NCBI GenBank assembly: GCA_016722285.1
Contig: JADKGI010000001.1
Span: 186,001-250,000, forward strand
DNA: 64,000 bases
Direction: 5' to 3'
Origin: Saprospiraceae bacterium
GTDB taxonomy: Bacteria > Bacteroidota > Bacteroidia > Chitinophagales > Saprospiraceae
The notes beneath the pieces were generated by a model. The model worked only from the letters and a program-made list of their open reading frames with translations. It had not been told where the DNA came from and searched no databases. Within the stretch, counting starts at the first letter, position 1, and the number at the start of each line of letters is the position of its first letter. Made by a program: the position numbers and the translations under genes. Shown here piece after piece: positions 15,980 through 26,174 of the stretch.

Positions 15980-18128
15980 TTAATTGTTCAAATTTATTTT
16001 TCTGTTTTCAGTCAGGCTACATTTAAGAAAATAAAGATAACCATCGATACCTTCAGCAAAACCCCTTGGCTTACTGATCACCTTCTGATCATTTGTAGCC
16101 ATAACATATAATGGCTGGCTGTTTTGCTGAAAGTTTACTATTTGAAAATCAGCCCATTTGTTTCCCACATTTCTTATCTTTTACCGCTATGCTCAGATAT
16201 ATAAATGGATGAAAGTTTTTTATCATCATCCACGTACAAAGAAATAAGTACAACAGAATCATTTAGCATAGCTCTGATACGATCATCTACCCAGATATGT
16301 TCTTCAGTCTTACGGCAGTTGACACATCCGTATCCTGTAAAATCGAGCATAACCGGTTTATTTACTTCTTTGGCATAAGACATACCTTCAAAATAATCTT
16401 TAAAACAGTTGATATTATTGGCACATTTAGAGTATGATGGATATTTTGCTTTGATAACCGGATCCACTTCCTGTGGCTTAATAAAAAAATTGTAATGTGC
16501 CGGTGGTGCCAGACCACTCATCAGGGCCAGAGAATGATAGTCACCTGTTTTATCATTCACCCTAAAGCCGGATAAAAGATATAAAAGAAGTACGATGGCT
16601 CCGATTCCAAACCCAATCCTGACAGATGACAACTTTTTAACCGGACTATCATGGGGAAACCTGATAAATCCGAATAAGTAAAGTGCCATGCCGGCAAAAA
16701 TAAGTACCCATAAGCCCATAAAAAGTTCATATCTCAGGAAGCCCCAACCGTTGGTCATATCAGCCACAGAGAGAAATTTGAAGGCCAGTGCCAGTTCCAG
16801 AAAACCCAGAACTACTTTTACAGAATTCATCCAGCTACCTGACTTTGGGAGCGTATTGAGCCAGGCAGGGAATGTGGCAAAAAGGCCAAAAGGGAGTGCC
16901 AGAGCTGTCGAAAACCCGAACATTACCAGAAAAGGACCCATGTATTCCCCTTTGGTAGCAGCTTGCACAATGGCAGTTCCTATGATAGGGCCAGTACATG
17001 AAAAAGAAACTAATGCCAGGGTAAATGCCATAAAAAATATTCCGATGAGTCCGCCTCTGTCTGCCAGGCGATCACTACCTGTACTCCAGCTGCCGGGAAG
17101 GGTAATCTCGTAAAAACCAAAAAAGGAAAAAGCAAAGGCTATAAAAATGACAAAAAACAAAGTATTGGCGATCCAGTTTGTCGATAGTCTGTTTAACGCT
17201 TCAGGGCCCACAAATATGGTAATGAGCAATCCGATGAGTACATAAATGACGATAATAGATGCGCCATATATAAGACCGTTGACCCAACCTTTTCGTTTGG
17301 TATCTTTGGTGAAAAAACTTATGGTAATAGGCAACATCGGAAAAACACATGGCGTAAGCAAAGCAAGTAATCCGCCGATAAAACCAAATATAAATGTCCA
17401 GAAGAGCCCTTCCTTCTTTTCTTCTGTACCGCCACAGTTGCTGAGTGGTGTTTTGTAGCTATTGGCCAGATTTTCCACCTGCTGATCGATTTTATCACCG
17501 TTGATCACAGCTCCATACCTGAAATCTTCCAAAGCTGCAGCTGCCAGATCTGCCGAATCTATTACTTTATTATCATTTGTCTTTTCAGGGCTTTCTGCAA
17601 TATTTTGTTCATTTTGAGCCGAATTTTCAGAAGGGCCTTCTTTGCCTGGAGTGGTTACAACTGTATCATCCCAGGGTATCTTAAGTGAGAATTCCACATC
17701 TGATGGAGGTAAGCACTTTTCGTTATCACACGCCATAAAGTTTACATATCCTATGATGGGTTTTGAAGCATTTGTCACCTTGATTTTCTGCTCTATTACG
17801 AAAGGTTTTTCGGCTGTAAATTTGATCACATTGACACCGAAAAAAGGATCCATTCCTTCTTTTCTCTTACCCGATTCAGTAGCTTTTCCGATAAGTTTAA
17901 TCCCGGACATGTCATCATAATTTACAGAAGTCGGTACCGGGCCATCATCTGAAGTGTACTGGGAATACACTGTCCATCCTTTGTCAATTTTGCTGTATAT
18001 ATGATTTTATATTCATCTCCAGAGACTTTACGAATTTCAAAATTCCATTTTACAGGGTTGAGTATCTGCGCATTTGTCCAGTAAGAAGATATTATGAATA
18101 GAATAAATATAGAAAAGGGAAACTTCAT
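15980..18128 (-). CDS. dsbD: Protein-disulfide reductase DsbD (two frameshifts)
   Basis: DsbD carries electrons from cytosolic thioredoxin to periplasmic thiol proteins. Adding one base at 17979-17983 and one at 16179-16182 yields a 716-residue protein. In order it has a signal peptide, an N-terminal alpha domain with CDNEKCLPP, an eight-helix membrane domain with Cys in LLTPCVFPML and VSFSCTGPIIG, and a C-terminal thioredoxin-like domain with CxxC in GYGCVNCRKTE. The C-terminal piece (15980-16168) starts in VGNKWADFQ. All redox cysteines are present. Both lesions are single-base losses in A/T runs. Confidence 0.9.
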
Positions 18129-18175
18129 CTAATGGTAGTTTTATTTTAAATATGTTTTGATGTCAATCTTTTTCA

Positions 18176-18625
18176 TTAAAATTTTAATGTAAACTCAACA
18201 TCTGAAGGTGGTAAACATTTTTCGCCGTCACATGTCATAAAAGTCACATATCCTGTAACTTCATTTTTACCCGCCTTTGTTACTTTATGGGTGAATATGG
18301 CATGTTCTTTAAATTTTATCACATCCACTTCAAAAATAGGGTCAAATTCTTTGGTAAATTTACTTTTCTCTTCAAAAGGAACTGTCACATTTCCCAGCAC
18401 AAAGGCAGTAGGGACGGGACCATTTTCGTCCGTAAACTGAGAGTACAGCGTCCATCCGTTTTTAATATTGGCTGGTGCAACGATTTCGTAATCAGATCCT
18501 TTGGTCTTCAATAGTTCAAATGACCATGTTACAGGACTCAGTTTTTGACCAATCAGATGGGAAAAATTCAGAAAAACCATACCAATCAGAAAAATTAATC
18601 TTTTTATATTTAATATTTTTTGCAT
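18176..18625 (-). CDS. Stand-alone DsbD alpha-domain-like protein
   Basis: This 149-residue exported protein is made only of a signal peptide and one domain matching the N-terminal alpha domain of the adjacent DsbD: KLSPVTWSFELLKTKGSDYE, NGWTLYSQFTDENGPVPTAF, GYVTFMTCDGEKCLPPSDVE. The Cys pair in TCDGEKC is kept, so it could carry thiols from DsbD to other targets. It lies 48 bp upstream of dsbD in the same direction and has its own -7 element. It probably arose by duplication of the DsbD domain. Confidence 0.8.
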   Translation of the reverse strand: MQKILNIKRLIFLIGMVFLNFSHLIGQKLSPVTWSFELLKTKGSDYEIVAPANIKNGWTLYSQFTDENGPVPTAFVLGNVTVPFEEKSKFTKEFDPIFEVDVIKFKEHAIFTHKVTKAGKNEVTGYVTFMTCDGEKCLPPSDVEFTLKF

Positions 18626-18656
18626 CTCTGTCCCGTTGAATTTTTAAAATTTGCCA

Positions 18657-18664
18657 CAAATATA
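18657..18664 (-). promoter_or_regulatory. -7 element upstream of the DsbD group
   Basis: The reverse strand reads TATATTTG, 31 nt before the ATG at 18625. It could drive the DsbD-alpha-like gene, dsbD and the FKBP genes. Confidence 0.45.
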
Positions 18665-18758
18665 ACCCCATTTATAAAACATCTAAGTTACTTGAGTTAC
18701 CTTTTAATATAAGTTTAACCTATAAATAGTTGAACACCTAATTCTTGTGATAAATAAC

Positions 18759-19740
18759 CTAAATGATGAGGAGCTTAAATTGAGTTAAAAAAATTAATGT
18801 AAGTACCAAAAAATGAATTAATTCATGAGTTATATGAGATTTGGAATCACTAATCAGGATGCCCGTCAAAATAGCTAAAGGAAATGCCATTGTCATCAAA
18901 TGTATGACCCCAACAGTGCTAAATATCAAAAAGGAAATAAGGCTGTATAAAAGTATCCAGTAAAACACATCAATTTTCTTTTGAATCTGGAGACTCTTCT
19001 TACTCGTCAGCACGCCATAATTAAAAATGACAAATAACAGGTCAAGACTGATAATACCGATAGAGATGTAAAATACAATCAAATCATCTTTCTGGATATC
19101 AGGTAATCTGAAAAATATATCTTTTATAAAAGCCAATTCCACATATACAAGTCCTGCCCAATACTTGTATGCGAAAAGAATAAAGTACGGTATAATAAAT
19201 CCGGTGAAATATTGTAGCTTCTCAATGAGCTTAAAAGACTTAAAATCAATATAATTATCATACCAAACAGCACTATGATACTGTAAGGTGTATAAATCAA
19301 TGAAGCCACTCCGAGATAAACTCCTGAATTAAAAATATATGCTGCAGGGTTTGGTGTCTTGTATGTACGCAATAGATTTATTACAGCAAAAAGTATAAAT
19401 GTATTCGCCATAAGAACCGAGTCAAAAACATAAAATCCGGAACAACAGACACCAAAACAACATATATCAGGCCAGGTAATAATGTTATTTCTCTCGATAA
19501 TCTGTGCCTGATAAAAATGTGATTTATTAGAAGGGCATGAATAAAGATCAAAGCATTTGCGACTATATTCTGAATCAGGGCCCCGGGAATAATATGATAT
19601 ATCAGGCTTTGTGCCGTGTTGTTAACATCAAAACCCAGATAAGCAGCCGGATAAATGATAGAAGAGAGTCTTACAAGAAAAATGTAAGGAAGCAGGAGTA
19701 CACTGTTAATAAAAAGGTTTTTTCTGAAGATCTCAAGCAA
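18759..19740 (-). CDS. Polytopic membrane protein, DUF6427-like (two frameshifts)
   Basis: Three overlapping frames (19740-19381, 19411-19124, 19142-18759) form one protein of about 327 residues once a base is added in the A5 run at 19424-19428 and another near 19255. The product has about eight or nine hydrophobic helices, starting MLEIFRKNLFINSVLLLPYI, with a conserved NTFILFAVINLLRTYK stretch and NSGVYLGVASLIY. This resembles DUF6427, a Bacteroidota inner-membrane family with no known function. No enzymatic motif is visible. Confidence 0.65.
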
Positions 19741-19949
19741 AACAAAAATATTTAATAGGCTTTATGACGCATCTCATTACTTGACAATCGTCAAATTTTA
19801 CAATCACAAATTTACATTTAATTTTATTACATAACACCCGGTAAGCATTAAATACCTTAAAAATGTAAAATTTCCTGATTTCCTAAATTTCCTTTCAAAA
19901 GATTGTCTATCCACTTTTATACAGTGAAAAAGTGATATCGGAAGTAGAT

Positions 19950-20481
19950 TTACTTCCAAACTTTGACCAATGCAGGATTTAGAACCCACTCGCTCCATTT
20001 TTTATTAAATGTGTGCACTTTTTGTGTAGATTTCCCGTTTTTATCTGCCATATCATGTCCTTCATTAGCCCACTCAAATAAGCTGCCGTACAGATTATAT
20101 ATGTTTTTATAGCCTGCATTTTTGAGTTTGGTGGCAACTATTTCGCTCCTGTATCCGATGGAACAATACACCACTATTTTTTTATCTCTCGGTATATCCT
20201 TAATCGTTTCGATTTTAAATTTGTCATAGCCTACATATCTGGAGCCAGGTATGTGTGACACCGAATATTCATCGAACTCCCTTGCATCCAGAAATGTCAG
20301 TTCTGCCCTTTTATCAAAAGCTTCCTGCACGCCGAGTACCGGAACAGAATAAGAAAGATAGCTATCTACTTTCTTGTCAAAATGCAGGATCCTGACAAGA
20401 TGCTGTTTTGGAATATTGTGCACCTGAAGAAGCAATAAAAGAATTTATAAAAAGCATTATGAGAATAATTGTTTTTTTCAT
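19950..20481 (-). CDS. Secreted rhodanese-domain protein (frameshifted near N-terminus)
   Basis: Removing one T from the A4 run at 20379-20382 joins a signal peptide (MKKTIILIMLFINSFIASSG, ATG at 20481) to a rhodanese domain, giving 176 residues. The domain has LDAREFDEYSVSHIPGSRYV and the active-site loop VVYCSIGYRSE with catalytic Cys, plus NLYGSLFEWANEGHDM. Rhodaneses transfer sulfane sulfur or act as phosphatase-like modules; the secreted location and lack of partner leave the substrate open. The uncorrected frame would begin at 20435 without the signal peptide. Confidence 0.85.
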
Positions 20482-20911
20482 TTGTGTCTGGTGTTACCAT
20501 ATTAACATATTTTAGAGTGTGCTGTTCTGATAGATTTCTGATTTGTCAAAATATTTATACTATGCAAACTGGCATCAGTAAAGCATATCCAATATTTGTT
20601 CTAATTATTAAGCTAATATTGAGGTATTAATGCTTTTGATCCTTGCTTCGGAACCAGAAAGCCGCCACTAAAGAGCGAAACAATAGAAGTCCTTTATTTC
20701 ATCTTGTGAGCCAGTACCATAATTAAGGATTTTTAGGAAGCATCCAAATAATGAATATATCATTCTAAACATTATCCTAATACTTCCAATTTTTATAGAT
20801 TAAACCTAAAATTTTAGTCCGAAAATGATATGCTTCACGTATATTTGCCACTAAAATAATATTCAATAGCTTCAATTGGTGATTTCCGAAAACAAGCTAC
20901 AAAACTAATTT
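20482..20911. other. Noncoding spacer with malQ promoter
   Basis: Divergent intergenic region between the rhodanese and malQ. Apart from the TAnnTTTG element at 20840 nothing recognisable is seen; no frame has family similarity. Confidence 0.3.
20840..20847 (+). promoter_or_regulatory. -7 element for malQ
   Basis: TATATTTG followed by CC, 64 nt before the malQ ATG at 20912. No -33 TTG at suitable spacing. Confidence 0.4.
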
Positions 20912-23585
20912 ATGCTATTATATTTTCATCTTCATTATGTTACATCTATTGGAGAGCAGATAGGTATTGAATTTTTTTCTGATTCTGATAAAAAGTACCA
21001 AACACACCTTTTTCATTCGTATGACGGACGAAACTGGTCAGGTGTTCTTGAGCTAAAAGACAAGTCACATTTGTCATACAATTATGCTTTATACAAAAAT
21101 GGAAGCATATTGACCATAGAATGGGGAAAAGAAAGAATATTAAGACCCGTTAAATCCGGACAGATATATATCGAAGACAAATGGCGCCCCCGCGCAGAAG
21201 AAAACAATGCTTTTTTATCGACCGCTTTTACTGAATCTATTTTCAGAAGACTGGAAACAAATACCTCCGGAAAGAAAAAACAAACTCAATCATCCAATAT
21301 TATTACATTCTCTCTGCATTCTGCCTCCATCAAATCAAATTTGAAATTTGGTATAATTGGAAATATCCCTGAGTTAGGGTCGTGGGAAAATCCGTTGTGG
21401 ATGGATGATGCCGGTTTTCCTTTATGGAGTATTAGCGTACCGTTTGATGGTAAGGATTTATCTGTTGAATATAAATATGTCGTTATGGATCCATCAGATG
21501 CAACGATACAGGTATGGGAAGATGGAAATAACAGGATCTGCCATATGATATTCCATCGGGACAAGGATAATCACGTGATAATAACTGATGAGATTTTCAG
21601 ATACAAAAAAATTTACATTGGCGGGGTGCCGGTGTTGCCATTCCGGTATTTTCTATCCGAAGCCAAAATGGTATGGGCATAGGTGAATATGCTGATCTGA
21701 AGCTTTTGACAGATTGGACTGCCAGAATTGGCATGAACATTATTCAGGTACTCCCCGTAAATGATACCATCGCAAATAAAACATGGCAGGACTCCTATCC
21801 TTATGCTGCTATATCTGTTTTTGCCCTGAATCCTCTGTACATTAATATCCCTGATATAGCTCCTTTTAAGATTAAAACAAATCAACGGAACTATGAAAAA
21901 ATCAGAAAGGCCCTGAATCAACTCGAATCTGTCGATTTTGAGAAAGTTCTGGAGAACAAATTTATTTATTTACACATTTTGTTTGAGCAGGAATACGATC
22001 ATTTTAAGACTGACCCTGCAGCTCTTGAATTTATCAAATCAAATGCTGAATGGCTCAAAACCTATGCTGTATTTTGCCATTTGAAGGATAAAAACGGCAC
22101 TTGCAATTTTAATCTTTGGCCAGACTACGCAACTTACACCCTGATGTCATAACATCCTTGTGCCAGGCTGAATATGCTGATATAAAAGAAGTCGAATTTT
22201 ACTATTTTATACAATATCATGCCGACAAACAACTAACAGATGCCAAAGATTATGCAAGAAAAAGAGGGGTTGTACTCAAGGGAGATCTGCCCATAGGTAT
22301 TTATAGGTATAGCTGTGACGCATGGGTATCTCCTGAATTGTATAATATGAATGAGCAGGCCGGTGCGCCTCCCGATGATTATGCTGTTCTGGGCCAAAAT
22401 TGGGGATTCCCTACCTACAACTGGTCCGTGATGGCAAAGGATGGTTTTGCCTGGTGGCGCAAAAGAATGCATCAGCTCAACAGATATTTTGATGCTTTAA
22501 GAATCGATCACATTCTTGGTTTTTTCAGAATATGGCAGATACCTACTAATCAGGTGGAGGGAACCATGGGGTCGTTCAATCCCAGGATGCCCATGGCTCT
22601 GGCTGAACTTGCTGAGTACGGAATATCGGGAGACTTTTCAAGATATACTGTTCCATTTATTTCAGATGACATGTTAACCACAATTTTTGAAGGTAAGGTT
22701 AAAGAAATATTTAAAGTGTTTTTTGACAGGAACTCCAATGGGAAAATAGTATTCAAACCCGCATTTACCAATCAGGAGGATATAATTTTATTTACTGCTC
22801 AACATCCAAAATTCCAAGAATTTGAAAAGAATCTTACCAATCTGATGTCGGAAGTACTTTTACTGGTTGAGCCTGAATCAAATAGTCAGTATTACAATCC
22901 CCGAATAACACTCACAACGACACACTCCTTTAGCCAACTGGATGATGATACTAAATCAAACTTCAACAGATTGCACAACGATTATTTCTTTAAACGACAC
23001 AATGAGTATTGGAAGGAACAGGCTTTGTGGAAATTGCCACCCATATTGGATGCCAGCAATATGCTTATCTGCGGTGAAGATCTGGGTATGATCCCAAAAA
23101 CAGTGCCCGGGGTAATGAAAGACTTGAATATCATTACACTGGAAATACAGCGGATGCCAAAAGAAAATATTAAGTTTGGACAGGTCAGGTCTTACCCTTA
23201 CTTTTCTGTCTGCAGCCCATCCTGCCACGATATGTCCACTATAAGGGGCTGGTGGGAAGGCGATTATGAAAATGCAAAAGATTATTTCCGAAATTATCTG
23301 CATTGGTATGGAAATACACCAGTCGAATGCCCAACTGAAATAGTCCAGGCAATCATTGAAGACCACCTTACTTCACCCAGTATACTTGCTATATTTCCCA
23401 TCCAGGATCTGATCGGAATCGATGCCGGCATCAGAAAAAAAGAAGCCAGTTCTGAGCAGATAAACGAGCCTAGTAACCCTAAACATTACTGGAAATTCAG
23501 ATTTCATATCCCCACCGAAGATTTAATTAGAAATACAGGTCTGAATGATAAAATAAGATCTCTGGTAAAAAAATCCGGCAGATAA
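20912..23585 (+). CDS. malQ: 4-alpha-glucanotransferase with N-terminal CBM20-type domains (two frameshifts)
   Basis: The enzyme transfers alpha-1,4-glucan segments in maltodextrin or glycogen metabolism. Adding one A in the run at 21605-21611 and one C at 22139-22141 gives an 891-residue protein. Residues 1-240 hold two starch-binding CBM20-like modules (ITFSLHSASIKSNLKFGIIG, PELGSWENPLWMDDAGFPLW). The GH77 barrel then shows SQNGMGIGEYADL, the nucleophile Asp in ALRIDHILGFFRIW, the acid/base Glu in ICGEDLGMIP and the third acid in SCHDMSTIRGWWEGDY. Layout and length match Bacteroidota MalQ. It is followed with a TAATG overlap by the YdeI-like gene. Confidence 0.92.
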
Positions 23586-24103
23586 TGAAACCAGTTGTTT
23601 TTAGCAGCATCCTGAGTAAGTTTAAATCTTCAACATTATGGGGCTGGCACTTTTTAGTACCTGATGATATCGCTTCAGGTTTTGTTCAGGGCACTGACCG
23701 AAGAGTTGTTTGTACGATAAATGATCAGTTGACACTTCATTGCGCCTTGATGCCCAATAAAAACACCTGGTTTATACTATTGAATCAAAGCGTACAGAAA
23801 AAGCTAAAATCTCCAGAGAACAGTGAAATAAAAATAAGCCTTATCAAGGATACCTCAGAATATGGCATGCCAATGCCTGAGGAACTAAGAGAGGTTTTAA
23901 ACCAGGATATCGATGCAGATACATTTTTTCACGCGCTTACTCCCGGTAAACAACGCAGTCTAATCTATATAGTAGGAAAAGTAAAAAATACAGAAAGCAA
24001 AATCAGAAAATCATTGGCTATAGCAGACCACCTCACATCAAATAAAGGTAAAATCGATGGAAAACTGCTATACGAAGCACTTAAAGAGTATAATAAAATC
24101 TAA
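23585..24103 (+). CDS. YdeI/OmdA-family protein with DUF1905-like N-terminus
   Basis: This 172-residue cytosolic protein has an N-terminal DUF1905-like barrel (STLWGWHFLVPDDIASGFVQ, RVVCTINDQLTLHCALMPN) and a C-terminal YdeI/OmdA bacteriocin-protection-like segment (FHALTPGKQRSLIYIVGKVK, KIRKSLAIADHL). The biochemical role of the family is poorly known. Its ATG overlaps the malQ stop in TAATG, so translation is coupled, but a role in glucan metabolism is not otherwise indicated. Confidence 0.8.
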   Translation: MKPVVFSSILSKFKSSTLWGWHFLVPDDIASGFVQGTDRRVVCTINDQLTLHCALMPNKNTWFILLNQSVQKKLKSPENSEIKISLIKDTSEYGMPMPEELREVLNQDIDADTFFHALTPGKQRSLIYIVGKVKNTESKIRKSLAIADHLTSNKGKIDGKLLYEALKEYNKI

Positions 24104-24114
24104 AATCCATATCA

Positions 24115-25170
24115 GTGAATAAGCCTTCTTCAAAATTTATCATGTACACATCTTTTATCATTGTACTGGCTTTGATATTTATATATTTATTTACAAGTCG
24201 AAAAGAAAAAGAACTTAGGTTTCCGGATGTGGTAAGTTCACCTGACATGAACAGTTTGGTTGAGTCAGGACAAACACTTCACATAGAATTAAATGAAAAA
24301 AGACTGGCTAAGCGAGACTCAGTGATCATCAGTTATGACAATAAGCGTGTAAACCCAGCTAATTTCAAATATGAATTAAATACTCAGAATCTATCTCTTG
24401 GCTATCAAAAAGTCACTATCAGTGTATATACAGGCTCTAAGGTTAAAGTCATAGACCTCCCCTTTTTTATAACTTCAGATATTACACCTATTCCTCTTAA
24501 TTTTACCAAGTTGGCAAATATTCCTCACGACAGCAAATCCTATACACAAGGCTTTGAAATATCCGGAGGAATGCTTTATGAGAGTGCCGGTCAATATAAT
24601 GAATCAACCATCAGAAAATTAAATTATAAGACAGGTAAAATCATTAAGTCTGTTTTGTTGGCTGGAGAGTATTTTGCTGAGGGACTGACAATCATGCAGG
24701 GAAAAGTGTATCAATTGACATGGAAAGAGGCAACTTGTTTTATTTACGATCAGGACCTGAATCTTGTAAAAAAAACCAGCTTTCGATCAACAAACGGAGA
24801 GGGATGGGGAATATGCAATGATGGTAAATCACTCATTATCAGCGATGGATCTAATAAACTTACCTATCTTAATCCTGAAACTTTGGCTGTTGAAAAAATC
24901 ATATCTGTCTATGCCGGTGACAATGAAGTTCAATATCTCAACGAATTGGAATATGTAAACGGCTTCATTTACGCCAATGTATATACGACAAATCAGATTG
25001 TAAAAATAGATGCCACCTCCGGAAAAGTAACGGGAGTTAGTGATTTTTCGGCATTAAAAAATGAAAATCAGGATGGAGAAGTTCTGAATGGAATAGCTTA
25101 CAATCCGGTTTCAGGCACCTTCCTTATCACGGGCAAATACTGGAAAAGCATGTACGAAGTGCATATGTAG
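24115..25170 (+). CDS. Glutaminyl-peptide cyclotransferase (bacterial beta-propeller type)
   Basis: This 351-residue exported or membrane-anchored enzyme converts N-terminal glutamine into pyroglutamate. A hydrophobic N-terminal anchor (about residues 7-25) is followed by an Ig-like stretch (30-125) and a five-bladed propeller (130-351). Family segments include SYTQGFEISGGMLYESAGQY, YFAEGLTIMQGKVYQLTWKE, GEGWGICNDGKSLIISDGS and LNGIAYNPVSGTFLITGKYW. The start is a GTG at 24115, 11 nt after the previous stop. Confidence 0.9.
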   Translation: MNKPSSKFIMYTSFIIVLALIFIYLFTSRKEKELRFPDVVSSPDMNSLVESGQTLHIELNEKRLAKRDSVIISYDNKRVNPANFKYELNTQNLSLGYQKVTISVYTGSKVKVIDLPFFITSDITPIPLNFTKLANIPHDSKSYTQGFEISGGMLYESAGQYNESTIRKLNYKTGKIIKSVLLAGEYFAEGLTIMQGKVYQLTWKEATCFIYDQDLNLVKKTSFRSTNGEGWGICNDGKSLIISDGSNKLTYLNPETLAVEKIISVYAGDNEVQYLNELEYVNGFIYANVYTTNQIVKIDATSGKVTGVSDFSALKNENQDGEVLNGIAYNPVSGTFLITGKYWKSMYEVHM

Positions 25171-25218
25171 TGCTGCATGAGATGTCTTTCATTCTTGCTA
25201 TGGATAATTGGATTATAA

Positions 25219-25250
25219 CAAAAAAAAAGCCGAAGATGTATGTCTCCGGC
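25219..25250 (-). terminator. Terminator of the small secreted protein gene
   Basis: GCCGGAGA and TCTTCGGC pair around a short loop (25229-25250), with a run of Ts following on the reverse strand. It ends the gene at 25278. Confidence 0.8.
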
Positions 25251-25277
25251 TCCAAAACAATTAACTACGAAATGGTC

Positions 25278-25604
25278 TTATTTTATATGGACCGGTACAG
25301 TATAAACTTTATTATACTCGAGTTCACCTACAGAAATTTTTCTGTAATTCAAGGTGCTTTTCAAGACCCTGTCCAGATCTTGGTTATTGGTTGTAACAAC
25401 GATGATCTCATTCTGGGCATTGATAAAGAAGCTGACATTAACTTTCGTGTCTCCTTTGATATAATTTGTATAATCAATGGAATTTAACATCGACTGAATC
25501 TGTGCTGCCTCCGTACTCGAGGAATATGGAAGAACCGCAGCATTGGCAAAATTTGCTATAAAAGCAAAACTTAAAACTGTTAATAATAACTTTAGACTCT
25601 TCAT
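25278..25604 (-). CDS. Small secreted protein of unknown function
   Basis: This 108-residue protein has a clear signal peptide (MKSLKLLLTVLSFAFIANFA, cleavage near NAA). The mature part of ~85 residues alternates beta-like stretches: GDTKVNVSFFINAQNEIIVV, TTNNQDLDRVLKSTLNYRKI and VYTVPVHIK. This beta-alpha-beta pattern resembles a TonB C-terminal or secretin-like fold common in small Bacteroidota exported proteins, but I cannot assign a family. It is monocistronic with its own terminator and a long upstream spacer. Confidence 0.7.
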   Translation of the reverse strand: MKSLKLLLTVLSFAFIANFANAAVLPYSSSTEAAQIQSMLNSIDYTNYIKGDTKVNVSFFINAQNEIIVVTTNNQDLDRVLKSTLNYRKISVGELEYNKVYTVPVHIK

Positions 25605-26174
25605 GTTTTAAAATATTTAAGGGTTAGATTATGAATGTTTTTTTTAAACTCTATATACCAATGACGCAATTTACCCTCTTTTAGTTGCATCGGAAAGTAC
25701 CAACTCTTGAAACTTCTCTACCAATGTTAATTTATATCGGATTAATGACTTTAATGGGTTATGCCCTCGAATAAAATGTATCCTGATAATCCGGAATCTT
25801 ATTTATTGTATATTTATTCTTGCCGTGAAAATTTAGACCTGAATTTTGTACGTCATTATTATCAAGCTCACAATTGGTTGATTCACATTATTTTGCATGC
25901 AACTTGATGTGAAACTTTATTTTTAAAAAGGGGAGAAATATTTTTTTGAATCAGTTTTTGTTATGGAAAGCCTCCCATTAGTTTATCACTGAAATAAAAG
26001 TATCATCACCATTTAGGATTTAATCTTGAATGATACCCGACAGAGAGAAAATCCAGATATTTTTACGTTTGGCAGCACTTGCTTTCTCATTTCCTGCAAA
26101 GTAAATGAAAGAGTTGAAAAAATCTCTATGATAATCATCCGACTTGTATTCAGACAAGAATTCGGAACATGCAT
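25605..26174. other. Long noncoding spacer between the small secreted protein and trkH
   Basis: No supported gene. On the reverse strand a frame of about 52 codons (26020-26178) has ordinary composition but no start outside the trkH coding region and no recognised family. An inverted pair TTCACAT/ATGTGAA is at about 25881-25913. The rest is AT-rich sequence without clear structure. Confidence 0.3.
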
